From NCBI GenBank assembly GCA_964030475.1, contig CAXIPT010000003.1, forward strand, positions 9,655,442-9,719,441: a stretch of 64,000 nucleotides of DNA. The letters run 5' to 3'. Position 1 is the first letter of the stretch; each line of letters starts with the position of its first letter. Both the position numbers and the translations under genes were made by a program. Below, one piece after another: positions 54,225 to 64,000 of the stretch. The notes beneath the pieces are model-generated. The model had not been told where the DNA came from. It searched no databases and worked only from the letters and a program-made list of their open reading frames with translations. The DNA comes from Tethya wilhelma (taxonomy: Eukaryota > Porifera > Demospongiae > Tethyida > Tethyidae).

Positions 54225-57200
54225 TTAGAGTTGTTTGACGTTAGCTCCAAATCCCTCTTCTCTGAGCCTCTCTAAGATGGGCTTATAAATGTCCACTGTA
54301 GTGGGAGTCAAAACACCTTTGGTTGTCACCTCACCTATATACACATGTTGAGAAATAAATCTACAATGAATTTCAGTAATTGAAGGTTTAAAAGTTGCCA
54401 TTACTACTAGGATGCCATGGGAAAAGCTGTCCTAATTTTACTCAGTGGTACCATGATTATTATATATCATAATAATTATTCTGCTGAATGTCTGAAAGTT
54501 TCTGTGGTCATTTATTCATGCATAATAATTATTATAAGAGGAAGCTAACATAAAAAATTTGTGCTCTATATATGCTCTTCTTACCACTGAGTATGAGTTT
54601 GGCAGCAATGGCTGTCGGTGTCCCTACTGTCTTGGCCATGGCAGAGAAACCATTAGGCTCACCATACATTGTAAAGTCAATGTGTCTCACTTCTTGCTGT
54701 GTGTGTGTATGTGTTTTGATTTTTTAAATTTTATTTTGCAGTAGTGTACTAAAGTCTATTATGCAGTAGAGTGTGACTATACAATTAATGGACACTAGTA
54801 CTGTTCAGTAACAGTCAGAGCAAGGATCAAGACGTGTAGCTAGCTATTCACTCAAAAGTTGTCTAACTTGCGTTTTTAATTTTGACGATCATTACCAAAG
54901 TCTTAGAGCACCGTATAGATTCAGTCTAAACTCCGTAAAATCAGCAGTAAATCAGAGCAAACATGCAGCGCCAGCTTCTTCTTCTACTGGTCTATCTTGC
55001 TGTACTACTACAGAGTGCTCGCATCACAGATCAAACCCTCAGCAACAAGAAGAATGAGGCACCGCGCACTCGCAAGAATGTCCTGATGATCGTGGCAGAC
55101 GATGCAGGATTTGAGAGTCAAGTGTATGGCAACCACAAATGCCAGATGCCCCATCTCAGCGAGCTTGCAAAGAAATCCACCATTTTCAAAAATGCCTACA
55201 CGTCTGTGAGCAGTTGCTCTCCAAGCAGGTCAGTCATAATGAGTGGTATTCCGCAACACGAAAATGGTATGTACGGCCTCTACCATAGTTATCATCACTT
55301 CCACTCGTTTGATCAAGTGCAGAGTTTGCCACTCGTACTCAACAAGTCTGGAGAATATTGGACAGGCATTATTGGCAAGAAACACGTTGGGCCTGAAGAA
55401 GTCTATCCCTTTGCATTCTCCTATACTGGAGAGAATCACTCCATTACCCAAGTTGGACGTAATATCACTCTAATTAAGGAGCTTACTCGCGAGTTTCTCA
55501 GCCAAGCTGGCGATCGTCCTTTCTTCTTATACATCGGATTTCACGACCCTCATCGATGTGGCCACACCCACCCTGAGTACGGGGTCTTCTGTGAGAAGTT
55601 TGGCGATGGAACGGAGGGAATGGGTACCATACCCGACTGGACTCCCGTGGATTACACCCCTGATGATGTAGTTGTACCATACTTTGTACAAGACACGCCG
55701 GCAGCTCGTAAAGACCTAGCAGCCCAGTATCGTACCATAAGCAGGCTCGATCAAGGCATTGGACTACTGCTGAGCGAGTTGAAGGCAGCCGGCTTCGACA
55801 AGGACACTCTGATCGTGTACACCTCCGACAACGGAATACCGTTTCCAAACGGACGAACGAATCTTTACGAATCTGGCGTCAACATACCTCTTCTTGTTTC
55901 TAACCCTCACTCGACGGATCAATGGGGCAAGACAAGCGAGGCTATGGTGTCGCTAACAAGCCTCGTACCGACGGTGCTAGACTGGTTGGAACTCTCGACT
56001 CTAAATTACACCATTTTCGGTCCAAACAACGTAACACTAGACCGATCACTCTTACCCTTGACAACAGAGGCCGAAGAACCACAAGATAAATGGGACACGG
56101 TGTTCACTAGTCACAACATCCACGAGGTCACCATGTACTATCCCATGAGAGCGGTGCGTAAGGGGAACTGGAAGCTGATCCACAATCTCAACTACAAAAT
56201 GCCGTTCCCGATCGATCAAGATTTCTACCTCTCGCCGAGTTTTCAAGATCTCCTAAATCGCACTGTCGACAAAAAGGAGATGAACTGGTTTAAAACACTT
56301 GAGGGTTACTATTATCGTGGTCAGTGGGAGTTGTACGATCTCACGAATGATCCTCAGGAAATCAAAAACGTAGCAGATGACCCAGAACATTCCAAGACAC
56401 TTTCCAATCTCAAGAAAGAGCTACTCGACTGGCAGAAGACGACCAATGATCCGTGGATTTGTTCTCCCGATGGAGTTTGGGAAAATAGTGGCCGGTTTAC
56501 AGCAAGTGGCGAATGTCTACCACTTTATAATGGACTGTAAGGAGACTACCAGTACTGTAGATACACTCAGTGTGAAATGTGATATTTTTTGTACATGATT
56601 CAACTTGGAAGAAAATTATTTATGCCAGTCACCCTTCAGAAAAATGTTTTACTCAAAGACTTAATTGGTACACATACAATAATGATACCCTTTACCAGAA
56701 ATTTAGGCTTTTTTGCATGAGTCTCTACTCTCATGATTTAGTTTACACAGCATGCAACTAATCCACCCTACCACACCACAGAGAGCTGGTATTAATTTTG
56801 GTATGTACAGTACCATACCTTCTTGTCGGGCCACTCTATCCCTATGAAGTGATGCAGGAAGATGGCATCCCTCTCCCCCGGCTTGAACTGGAGGTGCTTC
56901 TCCAGGTGAGAGCAGAGGGCATCCAATGGAGTACCCACAAGGTCAACGGGGTCGTCAGAGAGGAGACGTAGTCTGGAAGAGGAAGAGATGTGTACACAGA
57001 ATGGGATTCAAGGACGTGGCAGACCAGACTCTCTTTTCATCACCTGACTATAACCACAGAACACCTCATTGAAGCACACACACATACACAGCAGCAGCTG
57101 TGCACTCTTGTCAATAACAGAGTTTCCAGCTCTTTTGTTTGTGCAGCTTGCCTTGCACTAAGGGTCAAAGGGGAGAGCCTAAGTACAAGGCTAACAGGCA

Positions 57201-58285
57201 ACTGGACAGTAAGCAATGTTGACTACATGCACACATTTACATAAGTCTAGCAACACAAAGACATCCCAGTTGACTGTCTGGGCATAAGTATGTATGGTAA
57301 AAGTTTAAAGTTTAGTATGACAACATGACTATCCATTGGTCTCGGGAGGTTAACCATTAATTGAATAAAGTTAGATTATTTTGGTGAAGGAAATAAAGAC
57401 AACTCACTCACTCTTCTAAAGCTTTGACAACTTGGTCGTCCCTTCCCACAGCATGGAAGACACTGGAATGAAGGTCAGGCTGCCTCACATCTCCTTGAGA
57501 TATCAGAATCCCCATCAAATCTTTCTGCACATTACACACAGCAAATATACACTTGTAAACAAACATACAGTACATGTAGCTATTGTGTGATGACAAAAGA
57601 ATAAATCAAATATTATCTAGCCTCGTTCCCAGCTGCAGGCTTTCCCTTTTGATCAGTCACCCTATTGACCTTTCTGTGAGTGAAAAGTCAAAGGAGAGAT
57701 TGAGCCTGGAAACAAGGCTAATTATTCTCACATCTAGCTGTTCAACAAAATTCGACAATGTTTAGTTTCTTTGTATACATACCAGTCTCCAAGTACAACA
57801 TGCATGGCTTACCCATCTGAGCTCAGCTGCTCCTCGTGTTAACCTCTGGTTCTCAACAAGACTGAGAAGACCTAATTTGTACATTCCCTGTATCACTCGA
57901 CAATATCCCTGTAGGATACATGTACCCACAATAAGAATAAGTGGTTAGCAACCCAAACAAACAGGCTGCAAGCTTATGATTGTGTTCTGTAATGCTTGTA
58001 AGCTCCTGGCCCAACATTCATCTGTTGCATTGTACATACCTTGTATCTGAGAGTGCCCCTGACTACAGTCTTAGCATCAGGGATGTTGTAGATGTCCACG
58101 TACTTCACAGAGTCTGTGTTGTAGTAGCCCTCCATTTCAACCCCAGGGAGAAGGTTGTCGAATGGCAGCACATTGGAAGGCTCCATTAGATCACCTTCAG
58201 ACACTTCATTCAACTAGACAGGGAACAAACATACAAATAGTCACATGGGAATGAACTACAACAATTGTATCATAAGAAGATACCA

Positions 58286-58336
<51 letters not shown>

Positions 58337-60048
58337 TGAGAATGCAGCACAAGAAGGACTTCGTGCATTATTATTATTATTATCATTATTGTTGTTGTTG
58401 TTGTTATTGCTTTACAATATGTAGTACAGGGAATATGATAACATGTGCAATATTGGTTAAGAGAGTCTGTGATTATTATAATAATTATATTAACTGGATA
58501 CTCCAAGATAACTCGACAACGCACCTTTCCATCTTTTATAAACTTTGCTGTATGGAGAGCAGCAACGAAAACAGTCCTGGGACTCCAACTGTATGGGCAT
58601 GTACACATGACAGGATAATCCAGTGAACATATCAACACATGTAGTTCCATACCTGAATTTATATTTGAGCGCATTATCAGCATGGTCAGGATGAGACCCA
58701 CAAGGTCAACGGGGTCGTCAGAGAGGAGACGTAGTCTGGAAGAGGAAGAGATGTGTACACAGAATGGGATTCAAGGACGTGGCAGACCAGACTCTCTTTT
58801 CATCACCTGACTATAACCACAGAACACCTCATTGAAGCACACACACATACACAGCAGCAGCTGTGCACTCTTGTCAATAACAGAGTTTCCAGCTCTTTTG
58901 TTTGTGCAGCTTGCCTTGCACTAAGGGTCAAAGGGGAGAGCCTAAGTACAAGGCTAACAGGCAACTGGACAGTAAGCAATGTTGACTACATGCACACATT
59001 TACATAAGTCTAGCAACACAAAGACATCCCAGTTGACTGTCTGGGCATAAGTATGTATGGTAAAAGTTTAAAGTTTAGTATGACAACATGACTATCCATT
59101 GGTCTCGGGAGGTTAACCATTAATTGAATAAAGTTAGATTATTTTGGTGAAGGAAATAAAGACAACTCACTCACTCTTCTAAAGCTTTGACAACTTGGTC
59201 GTCCCTTCCCACAGCATGGAAGACACTGGAATGAAGGTCAGGCTGCCTCACATCTCCTTGAGATATCAGAATCCCCATCAAATCTTTCTGCACATTACAC
59301 ACAGCAAATATACACTTGTAAACAAACATACAGTACATGTAGCTATTGTGTGATGACAAAAGAATAAATCAAATATTATCTAGCCTCGTTCCCAGCTGCA
59401 GGCTTTCCCTTTTGATCAGTCACCCTATTGACCTTTCTGTGAGTGAAAAGTCAAAGGAGAGATTGAGCCTGGAAACAAGGCTAATTATTCTCACATCTAG
59501 CTGTTCAACAAAATTCGACAATGTTTAGTTTCTTTGTATACATACCAGTCTCCAAGTACAACATGCATGGCTTACCCATCTGAGCTCAGCTGCTCCTCGT
59601 GTTAACCTCTGGTTCTCAACAAGACTGAGAAGACCTAATTTGTACATTCCCTGTATCACTCGACAATATCCCTGTAGGATACATGTACCCACAATAAGAA
59701 TAAGTGGTTAGCAACCCAAACAAACAGGCTGCAAGCTTATGATTGTGTTCTGTAATGCTTGTAAGCTCCTGGCCCAACATTCATCTGTTGCATTGTACAT
59801 ACCTTGTATCTGAGAGTGCCCCTGACTACAGTCTTAGCATCAGGGATGTTGTAGATGTCCACGTACTTCACAGAGTCTGTGTTGTAGTAGCCCTCCATTT
59901 CAACCCCAGGGAGAAGGTTGTCGAATGGCAGCACATTGGAAGGCTCCATTAGATCACCTTCAGACACTTCATTCAACTAGACAGGGAACAAACATACAAA
60001 TAGTCACATGGGAATGAACTACAACAATTGTATCATAAGAAGATACCA

Positions 60049-60103
<55 letters not shown>

Positions 60104-61218
60104 TGAGAATGCAGCACAAGAAGGACTTCGTGCATTATTATTATTATTATCATTATTGTTGTTGTTGTTGTTATTGCTTTACAATATGTAGTACAGGGAA
60201 TATGATAACATGTGCAATATTGGTTAAGAGAGTCTGTGATTATTATAATAATTATATTAACTGGATACTCCAAGATAACTCGACAACGCACCTTTCCATC
60301 TTTTATAAACTTTGCTGTATGGAGAGCAGCAACGAAAACAGTCCTGGGACTCCAACTGTATGGGCATGTACACATGACAGGATAATCCAGTGAACATATC
60401 AACACATGTAGTTCCATACCTGAATTTATATTTGAGCGCATTATCAGCATGGTCAGGATGAGGCAGTCCCCCACACCATGACTCAAAGGATACTACCTGG
60501 GTTGTGTGTGTGTGTGTGTGTGTGTGATGTGATTCTGCGCTATAATACCGTATAGCGGGAAACTTTCGCTGGTGCAAAATTTCGTATAAACGCGCCAGAA
60601 GAAATTTTCGTAGTTTTAAATTTCGTATACGCGGCACGCGCTCGTATAAAGTAAATGCGGAAGTTAAATTTTCGCAGTTTTAATTTTCGTATATTCGAAC
60701 TGCATACGAAATATACGAAAATTTCCACCGTACGAAAATTTCCCGCTATACGGTAGCTAGGCTACTTGGTCAATGATACAGAAAAAAACTGTAGATTAGG
60801 TTATAAAAGCCCTTTGTTCTCAATAGAAAGACTTGAACTGTCTTATAATATTATAACAGAGCCTCCTCTATACTGAACTATCATTCGAAACATAAACAGA
60901 CACTATGTAATCTTCACATTTCAGGGCTTTTATTTCTTCAGAGGCTAAGTACATCACGGGTGTATATTGAAAGCATTAAACAGAGATAAAATACTTCCAA
61001 TTATACAGCCAGCTACATTATGGGTATACAAGTAGATATGTAAGTACATATGTAGATAGAACCCAAACAAACAGAAGAGAGATCACGTAATGTACCTTGC
61101 CTCCTTTACCCTTTACTTCATCAAAGCACTCCATAGCCAGCATGTGGTTTATACCTGGATCGAGGCCTACTTCATTCAAAATGGTGATGTTGGACTCAAT
61201 GGCTGGTTCATGAAAAGC

Positions 61219-61253
<35 letters not shown>

Positions 61254-62438
61254 TCAAGTTCCATGGCTCTCTGCCCACTACAATATGAGAGAGCGTAAGA
61301 ATGAAGTAAAATAAGCTCACCATCATTTCTGGTGAAACATAACTTGCAGTGATCATATTGACTTTGCGATCCAAACATTGCTTAGCTACTAGTGGATGTA
61401 GACCATTGGGCACATAACTACAAAGAAAAGGTCATCAAGTACACACAAGACACACGAATTCTCGTACTAACCATGGTACTACCAAACGTCTCAATGACAC
61501 AGTAAAGATAATTATGCGTGTATCGCTTTTACCACATCTAAATGATTGAGAGCTCACCTTATGACTAGTTCATGATCTCCGATGAGTGTATTGAGGCTCT
61601 TATCAGAGGTTACATCTATCATGGTAGCTGTAGTGTTCTGGTAGGTCTTGGCCAGCTGCTGAGCTTGTTCTAAGATATTGGAGGCTGTTCGATAGAGTGT
61701 GTGAATGCAGATGGGATGGAATAGAAAAGCACAAGCTACGCCATAATTAAGATTATTGTGTGTCCCTATCATAAAACTACATCTCCCCCCATTGACTTGT
61801 CGCTTTCTCCAGCAACAATCAAACGTAATATCTTCAACCACCTGTGGTCACACTTTCTGGAACACTTCAATCCTTAACTCCCGTGTTCACTCCACTACCT
61901 TTGTCCATGCAATAGATGTATCAGCAACTGTATCAGAACCCACCGCAGTCAATAGCACCCAATCAGCACATACTATTTGTTTGTTTATATACTCATTGTG
62001 TTCATTTAGTTTTAATTAATAATTCTTACTGCAGCAGCACCACTAGTTGGTGTCTGTCTGTCAGCCACCTTCATGCCAGTGAACTCTCACTTTATCAACA
62101 TCTTTCATTTTTCAACAATTTCTGGTGTCGCTGTAAAGCAACTTATTATTATTATTATTATTATTATTATAATGAGTCAATCAGGCTTGCTAGGCTATGA
62201 ATGGCCATTCCAAGCCATAATAATATTGATGAGTTGTTGCACAAAGCAACAAGGTATAATTTAATCAGTCTGTTCCTCAGATCTGTCAGCCTTATTAAAT
62301 TTGTACACATGTGATGTATGATCTTGTCATCAGGCATTCTAACTCACCAACAGTGACAGCTACAGTTCCATCTCGTACAAGATACTCCACCAGTGGACCT
62401 GACACGAACCCAGAACCGAGTACTAGTACTTTGTGCAT
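54225..62438 (-). CDS. AASS: Saccharopine dehydrogenase (SDH half of AASS)
   Basis: Mitochondrial lysine catabolism enzyme that splits saccharopine into aminoadipate semialdehyde and glutamate. First exon 62348-62438 starts [20 protein letters not shown] (Rossmann GxGxxS), then [12 protein letters not shown] and DHELVISL (61557-61700), [20 protein letters not shown] (61320-61430), [20 protein letters not shown] (61097-61218), [20 protein letters not shown] (60435-60510), [17 protein letters not shown], then [20 protein letters not shown] with [21 protein letters not shown], the [17 protein letters not shown] exon near 56815-56985, [19 protein letters not shown] (54595-54700), and the last exon ending ANVKQL, stop 54225-54227. 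In-frame stop precedes the start, so no LKR domain is attached. Exons between 56933 and 60462 are present twice in tandem, which would shift the frame. An antisense SGSH gene sits in an intron. Confidence 0.85.
54963..56540 (+). CDS. SGSH: N-sulfoglucosamine sulfohydrolase (heparan sulfamidase)
   Basis: Intronless 525-residue lysosomal sulfatase, nested antisense in a saccharopine dehydrogenase intron. It removes the N-sulfate from glucosamine during heparan sulfate breakdown. Signal peptide 1-20 ([20 protein letters not shown]). Metal-binding Asp46 and Asp47 ([10 protein letters not shown]). The sulfatase signature CSPSR at 85-89 carries the Cys converted to formylglycine. [73 protein letters not shown] and the tail [11 protein letters not shown] follow the SGSH order closely. 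NHT/NIT/NST-type sequons fit a lysosomal protein. Absence of introns beside multi-exon neighbours hints at retroposition. Confidence 0.9.
   Translation: MQRQLLLLLVYLAVLLQSARITDQTLSNKKNEAPRTRKNVLMIVADDAGFESQVYGNHKCQMPHLSELAKKSTIFKNAYTSVSSCSPSRSVIMSGIPQHENGMYGLYHSYHHFHSFDQVQSLPLVLNKSGEYWTGIIGKKHVGPEEVYPFAFSYTGENHSITQVGRNITLIKELTREFLSQAGDRPFFLYIGFHDPHRCGHTHPEYGVFCEKFGDGTEGMGTIPDWTPVDYTPDDVVVPYFVQDTPAARKDLAAQYRTISRLDQGIGLLLSELKAAGFDKDTLIVYTSDNGIPFPNGRTNLYESGVNIPLLVSNPHSTDQWGKTSEAMVSLTSLVPTVLDWLELSTLNYTIFGPNNVTLDRSLLPLTTEAEEPQDKWDTVFTSHNIHEVTMYYPMRAVRKGNWKLIHNLNYKMPFPIDQDFYLSPSFQDLLNRTVDKKEMNWFKTLEGYYYRGQWELYDLTNDPQEIKNVADDPEHSKTLSNLKKELLDWQKTTNDPWICSPDGVWENSGRFTASGECLPLYNGL
56541..56814. other. 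Spacer between SGSH and SDH exon 10
   Basis: 3' end of SGSH within the host intron. AT-rich. Confidence 0.4.
56933..58695. repeat. 1.76-kb tandem repeat, copy 1
   Basis: Bases from ACCCACAAGGTCAACGGGG to TCAGCATGGTCAGGATGAG. Identical to 58696-60462 everywhere checked except the length of the (CA)n tract. It starts inside the SDH exon with DDPVDLVG and ends inside the exon with HPDHADNAL. Confidence 0.9.
57618..57721. repeat. Foldback family, relative of 4392
   Basis: TAGCCTCGTTCCC at 57618 and GCCTGGAAACAAGGCTA ending at 57721, with inner TTGACCTTTCTGTGAGTG/GAAAAGTCAAAGG. Repeated at 59381-59484. Confidence 0.6.
58696..60462. repeat. 1.76-kb tandem repeat, copy 2
   Basis: Copy of 56933-58695, 4 bp longer in the (CA)n tract. 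The join at 58695/58696 fuses two SDH exons out of frame (DDPVDLVG continued by LILTMLIM). Confidence 0.9.
60546..60755. mobile_element. MITE, TACCGTATAGCGGG family
   Basis: TACCGTATAGCGGGAAACTT and its complement bound 210 bp, with TTTTCGTA and TACGAAAA repeats. Intronic in SDH. Best preserved copy of the family in this window. Confidence 0.8.
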
Positions 62439-63262
62439 CTTTCTTCATATAAATTCAGTAAATTATTATAGGAACTGTGTCACTACGATCTTCCTGGCCG
62501 GCCCGCTAGGTGGTTCGACGACCCTTACCATCCTGGCAGCACATTCGCATACCTCATGTCATACAAAGAGTATTAAAGTCTATGGTCTTGCTCATACCTA
62601 GTATAGTCTGGAGGATCTGGTGACCAGACTACCTCATACCTGATATCCCTCCACCAATCTACAACCCCTGCCGTTCCAGTGACAATGTCAGAAAAGGTCA
62701 TAATTTGCAGAAGCACCACATTGTCCAGCAGAGCCGGTTGAAAATATGAAAATGCTGCATTTTGGAGAAAACTGACATTGAAGAGGTAACTGTTCTGGGT
62801 GGTCTTGGAAAGCTAATTATTTTCCGGTGTTTTGTAACAAATTTGTTTGGTGTCATCGTTGTAGGTTGTGAGGAATTAGATACCTATGAACAAAAGAATG
62901 TTTCGTTTTAGGATAAGGTGTCTATTGTAGTGTTTCGTTTTGCAATCTGATGGTGTGTAACCTCTTTCGTTTAGCTTGGTGATGATTTTTTTCTCATACT
63001 AAAATTATAACGTTATCCTTGTTTGAGTTGGTTCTTAGGTATCTCCGGCCTGGTTTTACCATAGCTTTTGGGGTTTCGGTGGAGTTGTATGATTCAGCAT
63101 GTACATACAATTGTTTTTTAGTTTTTTTAATGTGTGTTTAATTGTCAAGTATATGTTTGTTGAACAGAACCTTTCTCCTTAGGTCTAGTTTATTTTCATC
63201 TATTTCAAATGTAAATTTTATTGTTGGGTGTATTTGGTTAATTTCTGAAATGAACCGTTTCC
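62439..63262. other. SDH upstream region
   Basis: Promoter side of the first SDH gene and spacer to the duplicated block. AT-rich; a CAGACTA-type word near 62625 recalls small foldback ends. No gene recognised. Confidence 0.45.
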
Positions 63263-63468
63263 ACAAAGAATGCATTATGTATGAACAAGGCAGGCTTTCT
63301 TCTGGAAAGAATTATTGAGAGAATTTGTCTTTTCTCTTATGTGCAAACACTAGGAAAGTTTGGAACGTTCAGAAACTATTCTCTCAATACAGCAATGGAT
63401 CGAAGCAAAGTACTGTATAAAGCCACCAAGACGTTGAATACAATGCTGTACATAGTGATACTGCATTA
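63263..63468 (+). pseudogene. Duplicated last exon of the PIERCE1-family gene
   Basis: Matches 53937-54092. Reads LGKFGTFRNYSLNTAMDRSKV, then runs on 18 residues because a CTGT insert removes the stop. The acceptor CAG of the source (TGTGCAG) is CAA here, so it cannot be spliced as before. The other three exons are absent. Confidence 0.7.
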
Positions 63469-63552
63469 ATACACACCACAATATCAGTACAAAAACTATT
63501 ATATTTTGCTCTATAAATAATTATACTGTGGTGGGGTGATTTTATTTTACTC

Positions 63553-63958
63553 CTAGAGTTGTTTGACGTTAGCTCTAATTCCCTCTTCTCTGAGCCTCTT
63601 TAAGATGGGCTTATAAATGTCCACTGTAGTGGGAGTCAAAACACCTTTGGTTGTCATCTCACCTACACATGCATGTCAAGAAAAAAATCTACGATAAAAG
63701 TTTGAAATTTCAAGGTTTAAAGTTACTAGTCAATAGAATAATTATAATGAATGTTTGACAGTTTCCAGAGTTTCTGTTATCATGACTTCATATGTCAAAA
63801 TATGAGGAGTTAACATAAAAATTTTTACTTTATATGGTCTTCTTACCACTGAGTAAGAGTTTGGCAGCAATGGCTGTCGGTGTCCCTACTGTCTTGGCCA
63901 TGGCAGAGAAACCATTAGGCTCACCATACATTGTGAAGTCAATGTGTCTCACTTCTTG

Positions 63959-63996
<38 letters not shown>

Positions 63997-64000
63997 GTGT
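63553..64000 (-). CDS. AASS: Second saccharopine dehydrogenase, C-terminal part
   Basis: The last exon ends ANVKQL with stop TAG at 63553-63555 (first gene: TAA), preceded by [20 protein letters not shown] and, in the next exon (63845-63960), [20 protein letters not shown] and [13 protein letters not shown]. Continues right of the window, so only the C-terminus is seen. Differs from the first gene by substitutions (ILKRL for ILERL, GIRAN for GFGAN), so it is a true paralogue, not an assembly copy. Confidence 0.75.
63959..64000. repeat. (GT)n microsatellite at the edge
   Basis: GT tract in the SDH intron, running off the window; the equivalent intron of the first gene has only a short GTGTGTGTATGTG run near 54700. 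Confidence 0.8.

Noticed and set aside
54963..56540. Bacterial transfer origin for the intronless sulfatase
   Set aside because: Its residue order follows animal SGSH throughout, with an animal-type signal peptide; retroposition explains the lack of introns better.
58270..58701. Frame with [11 protein letters not shown] near the tandem-repeat join
   Set aside because: It arises from the out-of-frame fusion of two SDH exons at 58695/58696.

Overview
This is eukaryotic, metazoan DNA. Genes are split by short GT-AG introns, spacers are AT-rich, microsatellites ((CA)n, (GA)n) are dense, and small foldback elements are common. Gene content (an SGSH-type sulfatase, CYP4-type P450s, phospholipase B-like proteins, dispanin/CD225 proteins, a tyrosine-kinase-like receptor-less protein, kinase-Kelch proteins and ciliary inner-junction and microtubule proteins) and the compact, nested layout fit a sponge. 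I infer a demosponge such as Amphimedon, but the species cannot be proven from this window. There are runs of N at 2375, 11409, 15597, 27323, 35917-35944 and 40144, so some joins are scaffold joins.

Layout, left half. 159-1622: partial SLC35F-type transporter that stops at a 672-bp near-perfect palindrome (1681-2352). 2573-3673 (-): GT92 glycosyltransferase. 4647-7906 (+): nine-exon PH-domain protein with a tyrosine-kinase-like domain lacking the catalytic Asp. 8420-22847 (-): three tandem phospholipase B-like genes. The first is split by a stretch between two N positions that holds the 5' half of a class IX myosin gene (11410-14012). 23104-36065 (+): MYCBPAP, a 13-kb ciliary gene whose introns host two intronless antisense genes, a kinase-coiled coil-Kelch gene (28656-31010) and a secreted fibrinogen-like gene (33830-34927).

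Layout, middle. 36-48 kb is a degenerating segmental-duplication array. It repeats the 3' exons of MYCBPAP, the fibrinogen-like gene and two kinds of CD225/dispanin genes in tail-to-tail pairs. The pieces are a CYP fragment (36371), a terminal-exon copy (36736-37747), dispanins at 38045 (+) and 39340 (-), a frameshifted fibrinogen copy (40965-42064), dispanins at 43455 (+) and 44708 (-), and a dispanin pseudogene (46883-47967) with a transposon in its second exon. Two tandem intronless CYP4 genes follow (48293-49849, 50238-51785).

Layout, right half. 52351-52941 (-) and 53199-54092 (+) are SPMIP1 and PIERCE1-family genes, both ciliary doublet-microtubule proteins, head to head around an RFX X-box-like site. 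54225-62438 (-) is saccharopine dehydrogenase (the SDH half of AASS). One of its introns hosts an intronless SGSH gene (54963-56540, +), and several of its exons are carried twice in a 1.76-kb tandem repeat. A second saccharopine dehydrogenase gene starts at the right edge (63553 onward).

Themes: (1) ciliary genes (MYCBPAP, SPMIP1, PIERCE1) with X-box-like promoter motifs; (2) lysosomal and secretory enzymes (PLBD array, SGSH); (3) intronless genes nested antisense in introns of old genes; (4) local duplication and decay, part of which may be assembly artefact.
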